DNA from: Siphonodentalium dalli
Lineage: Eukaryota; Mollusca; Scaphopoda; Gadilida; Siphonodentaliidae
Reading direction: 5' to 3'
DNA: 64,000 nt
Assembly: GCA_032622095.1 (NCBI GenBank)
Contig: CP136069.1
Coordinates: 19,233,326-19,297,325 of the forward strand
The notes under the pieces are model-generated. The model made no database searches. It saw only the letters and a list, made by a program, of their open reading frames with translations, and was not told the DNA's origin. Position numbers and translations under genes: made by a program. Below, in pieces: positions 59,753 to 64,000 of this stretch (position 1 is the first letter of the stretch; each line of letters opens with the position of its first letter).

Positions 59753-61335
59753 ACCACCACAGTCCTGAGCCGAAACAACATTATACCCACCACCCAACGC
59801 GCATAAAACCAGAATATAGTCTATACAGATACATACACAGGCATGCAGATGTCTTGTTTTATTTTCTTAGTGAAAGTTCAGACGACTACGATTCAATCGT
59901 ATAAGTTGAGGAATCTGGGGATTATCTGGCCGACAAAATCGTGGAAAGTTTGTTCACACGATTGCGATGTCGTCATATATGCTGATATCGTGGGTTGTTC
60001 GTACGCATGTGATTGACTATACCCTACGATCTTTCCAGCTAAGATTTTTACGTACACAAGACTGCGATTACGACGCAAGTGGAAGTAACCATGGATACGC
60101 CACGATTCGCATCTAAAATCAAACAGTGCTTGATATTATTTTTTCAAGTTAAGGTGTTGTAGGATGTTCGAATTATTCAGTAAAAGGCGAGTTATTCAAG
60201 AGAATTAATGGCATGGGGGAGTCGGACTATGTATATTACCAGGGTACATTGTGTCGGTATGTGTCGGTATGTATCTGCCGCCCTTTCAACTGAATGTCAT
60301 CCTATCACCTTTCACTGTTTCCACTGGCAACCTCTGTTGTCAGCATGGGCTTTCCAAGCTAAATCACTTCTTTGACACCGTGGGGGTGGTGGGATTCATT
60401 CAGTGCCGAGTGGTATGAAGGACATACATGTTTGACACATCCTAGGATTTATTGCCCTTGATGGTATATATGTTCCGATTTGGGCATGTCTGTTACCGTG
60501 AATGCATGTAGGGGTTTCATTCAATCCGACACCGGTACTCTACCCATTGCCATTTATATACAACACCTGCAGTCAGCATGGGCTTATCTAAGCTACCGGT
60601 AAACTGGCAGAAATGGTGGGGGTGGGTCATATGTATTGTGTAGGTTCCACAATAAGTTTTATTCACACTAATTAATACCAGATTTAGTAGAGTAGGACGT
60701 TCCGAACGTGTTGTGTGGCCCCTCGTGTGACTATGTGGCACCGTGGACCATAATGGAAATAAATGGGCCTCCGAGTCGGCCTGCTTATTATGTTATCCCC
60801 GATAACATTCAGTCACATGACAGTGCACCCAACTGATTTTCTATATTCTGCGTGCATACGTTTTACACATCACAGCTTTAAATGAGATCATGATATATAT
60901 TATACATCACAGTATACTATATAGAAACCGATTTTACTTGTGTTCTACCATCGATCTATATTTAATACAATATACGTCGATGGTTCTACACACAATTTAT
61001 ATACACATAATATAATACTATTGTATGTATCATTGCATTGTCAGCATGTATATGAATGTTATCAAAATAAAATCTACTCTAATCTAATCTTTGACTTGCG
61101 ATCTTGACGTGAGCATGCGCAGTCCACTTACGATTGCTTCGCGTGGTCGTCTGAATCGCTTCACATGGGTGAACCAGCCAACCCTGCTTTGTCGTGATGG
61201 CAACATTGGTATTCCTTGCTTAAAACAATTCGATACAGTGGCTCGCACGACAACTAAGTATAATCTATTATATATTTTGGAACTTATGTATATGTATGTG
61301 TGTGTGTGTGTTATAGAATCGAAAACTGCTCGACC
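59753..61335. other. Spacer with diverged repeats
   Basis: A CAGCATGGGCTT...AAGCTA block followed by a GTGGGGGTGG motif occurs near 60342 and 60577, suggesting a diverged direct duplication of about 235 bp. At 61065-61090 AAAATAAAATCTACTCTAAT with CTAAT repeats looks like a retroposon 3' tail. Plus and minus frames of 87-89 codons at 61084-61360 are mutually antisense and unrecognised. Confidence 0.4.
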
Positions 61336-61580
61336 GATCCGACTCAAATTTGGTATGTAGGCCTACTTTGATCCCGGGGACAATGGGCGGGTCCAATTTC
61401 ACGTGCGACCGTGTCCTTGATCTTGCTCATATTCACTCATAGTCATATAGGCATGTTTCTGGACCTCGAACTGGATCCGACTCAAATTTGGTATGTAGGG
61501 CTACTTTAATCCCGGGAACAATATGGGCGGGTCCAATTTCACGTGCGACCGTGTCCTTGTCATTGACCTCGCTCATATAT
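61336..61580. repeat. Tandem duplication, about 138-bp period
   Basis: GATCCGACTCAAATTTGGTA then TGTAGG, GATCCCGGG or AATCCCGGG and CCAATTTCACGTGCGACCGT occurs at 61336 and 61474 with a few differences. The second copy is followed by TCATTGACCTCGCTCATA, the first by ATCTTGCTCATA. Confidence 0.85.
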
Positions 61581-62595
61581 ACGTCCATCAGCACGCCCGC
61601 GTGTATACTGTTCTACAAATATTAGAAAGATGTGGTCCGATGGGGGTTTTATAAATAGAAAATAGTTTTTTTCCGGTTTATTTAAAAGACGAACTGCGCG
61701 ACCAGGAGGCCGAGTCCGGTAAAAGGTGCAGTTGGGAATTTCAATTTCGTTTATTGTCCTTTACATTATTATGTCAATAATGTTGATTTTTGGTTTGTAA
61801 CAAGCTATGTCAATTACCAATAAAAGAAATTTTAAAGATAATTTGTAAGTCTTATATTTCAACTTTTATATATATTGTTCGTTCTACAGTCCACTGATGG
61901 TGTAGTCGGAGACGGCCGAGTCGGCCGCCGGTTCGTTAATTAGGTGCTGGTTGTTATTGTTATTTTAACGGAATTCTGAGTTGGTCATTCGCGAAACCAA
62001 TATATTTTATATTATATATAGTTTTCGATGCGTCTCTTGCCATATACGTGATAGTTACAGTGTGTAACCATTATGACCGCGTTAATTGCTTTCGATGTTT
62101 AAATATGAACAATTGCTGGGCCATGCACTCTTGGCGGGAACACAATACCTCCGATTTTTGATCCGCATTTAGAAGCTTTCTGGTGTGGTGAATGAGAAAC
62201 CTGTAGTAATAAGCCGTAGTTTTTTGTAATAATTTGTAGGATTAGTTGTTTTAACGGAATTCTGAGGCGGTGCATTCATGTTTTATATTATAATTTATAT
62301 TTATGGCTAATAATATGATCTTGAGGGCGTTACCATTTCTGATTATGGTTTTCTTGTATATGTATGTTTCTGGACCGACGGAGGCAACAACACCACATGC
62401 TGGTGCACTGCCATCAACCTACAGTGTTCCCGGGGGCTAAACACTCCCCTCGTCTGGATACCAGCGACGAAAGCAGAAGAAATTTGCTTCAAAAAAATGC
62501 TTCTTCCCTTTTTTTCCAAAGATTTTTAATAAAGGTTAAACATGAGGGGTTGGGGAAAGGGCCACTCTGGGTTAGCCCCCTCCAAACACTCCCCC
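61581..62595. other. Spacer, no recognised feature
   Basis: AT-rich, with the phrase TTTTAACGGAATTCTGAG repeated near 61963 and 62250, each preceded by a TTGT-rich stretch. This may be a diverged duplication of about 285 bp. No gene. Confidence 0.4.
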
Positions 62596-62616
62596 CTCTC
62601 TCTCTCTCTCTCTCTC
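62596..62616. repeat. CT microsatellite
   Basis: About ten CT dinucleotides following a short C run. It lies within the presumed 5' region of the candidate plus-strand gene. Confidence 0.9.
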
Positions 62617-62765
62617 GCACGGCGGCGAACACAAAGAAATCCCTAAATAGCCCGGTGGAAGTCGGGCACACCAGCTCGTTGAACATATTTTATGATCTCA
62701 GACTGTACTGGCTATTAACTGACGTCAATCATGTTGACTTAGATTGCAAATCACATGATCACAAA

Positions 62766-62907
62766 ATGGCGGACGGTGACGAAAATGATAACGCTGATAA
62801 AAATAATGAAATTAAGGAAAACATTAGCAATGAATCTAATGAGGACGGTTTAATAAGCGACAATGACTCTATAGCTGACGGAGATATACCAGAAGAATAC
62901 GTAAAAG
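62766..62907 (+). CDS. Candidate first coding exon of an unidentified plus-strand gene
   Basis: ATG at 62766 in AAAATGGCGGAC, a start-overlapping YY1-like context frequent in animal housekeeping genes, is followed by a very acidic, Asn/Asp/Glu-rich frame (MADGDENDN...NESNEDGLISDN...DIPEEYVK). It ends at AAAAG|GTAAAT (GT at 62908-62909), a good donor, leaving phase 1. The frame is open further upstream to 62364, but that part spans a CT microsatellite and is unlikely coding. I do not recognise the protein; such tails are low-complexity. A hAT terminus starts 24 bp after the exon. The remaining exons would lie to the right. Confidence 0.5.
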
Positions 62908-62930
62908 GTAAATTAACTCGGTATATACGG

Positions 62931-63030
62931 TAGTGTTGAAACGATTAATCGACTAGTCGAAGTCGATGCGATTATTAAATTAGTCGATCCCGAAATCTGC
63001 TAGTCGATTAGTCGGGGGGAAAAGCACTAC
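62931..63030. mobile_element. Terminus of a hAT-type element
   Basis: TAGTGTTGAAACGATTAATC followed by GACTAGTCG, ATTAGTCGAT and a second TAGTCGATTAGTCG closely resembles the TIR (TAGTGTTCAAACGA) and subterminal motifs of the hAT element at 26289. The matching right end and target duplication were not found before the window ends, so the copy is truncated or extends further. Confidence 0.6.
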
Positions 63031-63309
63031 CTATGTGCTATCATGACAGCAGTGCCATTGCACTGCCATATTATCATGTAATCTGTAACAGTTAACACAT
63101 GTTAACTTCTTAAAGACTTATTGCATTGTTCCTTTAACGCACAGTTGTTGGCCATTATATATAAGTAGTAGCCCTAGAGTAAGAATAATATAGAAAGTTA
63201 GGAAACAACATGTAAATTTTTTTTTTTTAAACCCACCCACCTCCCATGTTGCACTCGAAATCTCATCAAAACAACTACGCTTCGGACATGCATAACTACG
63301 TATGCAAAA
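63031..63309. other. Spacer, interior or flank of the hAT terminus
   Basis: Includes a short T run and CCCACCCACCTCCC. No feature recognised. Confidence 0.35.
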
Positions 63310-63729
63310 CTATCGAATATCGATAATCACACTTACCGTACATTTCTTGAGAGGTATATCCAGAAAAACAACTTTTATCAGGTGAAAATAATCAAAATCA
63401 CGATAAAATTTGTCTCGACACAACATCATTAGCACGGGATTGTTAGGATCGATAACTCTTCCGAAAAGTCGGTTGAACTCGGTTCGGTCAAAAAGGCGAA
63501 ATACATTAAGCGGGCCAACCTTTGACTTGTCCCCGGAGTATAAACCTTGCCATCGCTCTATCGTTGACGTCGTCGTTGTATGGGTGGGGGGGGTGGGGGC
63601 ACGTCCCAAGGCGATGGTGTCGCGAAATATGCATTGTGAAATGTTTTGATGATCAACTCTTTTCAAAAGTAAATGTAATCGAATATCTACTTGACTAAAT
63701 ATGGGTGAGTGTGTGGGCAAACCGTGCAT
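63310..63729 (-). CDS. Unidentified minus-strand frame with a good splice donor (tentative exon)
   Basis: Open for 139 codons. The left part (RVIDPNNPVLMMLCRDKFYR, DFDYFHLIKVVFLDIP, LKKCT) has ordinary protein composition and ends at ACG|GTAAGTG (about 63335), a near-ideal donor. The right part includes a poly-Thr/Pro stretch from a GGGTGG-rich segment and may not be coding. No family recognised. The antisense frame 63410-63649 is taken as a shadow. Real exon or chance is undecided. Confidence 0.25.
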   Translation of the reverse strand: MHGLPTHSPIFSQVDIRLHLLLKRVDHQNISQCIFRDTIALGRAPTPPTHTTTTSTIERWQGLYSGDKSKVGPLNVFRLFDRTEFNRLFGRVIDPNNPVLMMLCRDKFYRDFDYFHLIKVVFLDIPLKKCTVSVIIDIR

Positions 63730-63737
63730 TTAATAGC

Positions 63738-63900
63738 TGGATGTAGAGTGAGCGCTCAAATCTTCGCCGGCTTTCCAGCACACACGAGAACAGTCGAGAA
63801 ACATGTGCTGAACTTGTTCAATGCAACCTGACGCTTTTCGTGCGTGAACTGTTGTCTGTCGACAACCGTATACGTCTCCAGTCTCCAGTACAACTGAAAT
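63738..63900 (-). pseudogene. Possible LINE C-terminal (zf-RVT-like) fragment
   Basis: A minus-strand frame reads VHARKASGCIEQVQHMFLDC, then SRVCWKAGEDLSAHS and a stop. The spacing E..QHMFLDCSRV.W resembles the zf-RVT tail of LINE ORF2 proteins (consensus E..EHLF.EC..V..W). The upstream CxxC pair is not intact. Based on a short motif only; a longer frame in another phase covers the same bases. Confidence 0.3.
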
Positions 63901-64000
63901 ATTTTAGCAAATGCATTGACCATGGTCTTAAATCGAGAGCAATTGAGAAGTCTGACGGTTGCCAAAGATGGACACAACCTCATAATCACTGGCCAATGTG

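Noticed and set aside
62364-62765. Upstream extension of the 62766 exon to a 189-codon ORF
   Set aside because: It runs through a CT microsatellite and low-complexity sequence; the ATG at 62766 has the better start context.

Overview
The window is nuclear DNA of an animal. It is AT-rich and gene-poor, with long introns bounded by GT...AG, and it is crowded with satellites and small DNA transposons. Several repeat families (stretches ending in GACGGAC-type tails followed by a CAATAGCT motif, and a GGGGCATAACTC motif) resemble what I remember from mollusc and other marine invertebrate genomes. That is recall, not a search, and the phylum is not proven by the sequence.

The one confidently recognised gene lies on the minus strand. 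It is a UAP56/DDX39B (yeast Sub2) DECD-box RNA helicase of mRNA splicing and export. Six coding exons (23819-24029, 22467-22594, 17761-18037, 15618-15736, 13245-13376, 10891-11000) join in frame through clean splice sites to give about 325 residues, Q motif to the start of the second RecA domain. A probable 5' untranslated exon has its donor at 25681/25680. The exons carrying helicase motifs V and VI are not found; to the left there is only repeat DNA, so they are either outside the window or lost. A second, weaker candidate is a plus-strand first coding exon at 62766-62907 (acidic N terminus, YY1-like start context). The rest of that gene is not seen.

Layout. 1-8640: degenerate satellite of about 13 units with a nested 50-bp minisatellite, a 2.3-kb higher-order duplication and a recurrent short ORF. 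8756-9609: five tandem copies of a 155-169 bp repeat. 9820-10198: piggyBac-like MITE containing a perfect 48-bp palindrome. 10891-25681: the helicase gene, its introns carrying two more piggyBac-like elements, a TA-flanked inverted-repeat element and a hAT element. 26289-27384: second hAT element with a perfect 8-bp target duplication. 28045-55649: 27.6-kb head-to-tail array of a 1,494-bp unit, 18 full copies plus a partial one, virtually identical. Each unit contains a 645-bp segment bounded by perfect 19-bp inverted repeats and a G16(TGG)n tract. 55780-56944: Mutator-like element with another Mutator-like MITE nested in it. 56990 onward: LINE fragments, fold-back repeats, microsatellites, the candidate first exon, a hAT end and LINE-like remnants.

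Apart from the helicase, the window reads as repeat biology rather than a pathway. The most unusual object is the homogeneous array whose left edge coincides exactly with a transposon-like terminal inverted repeat.
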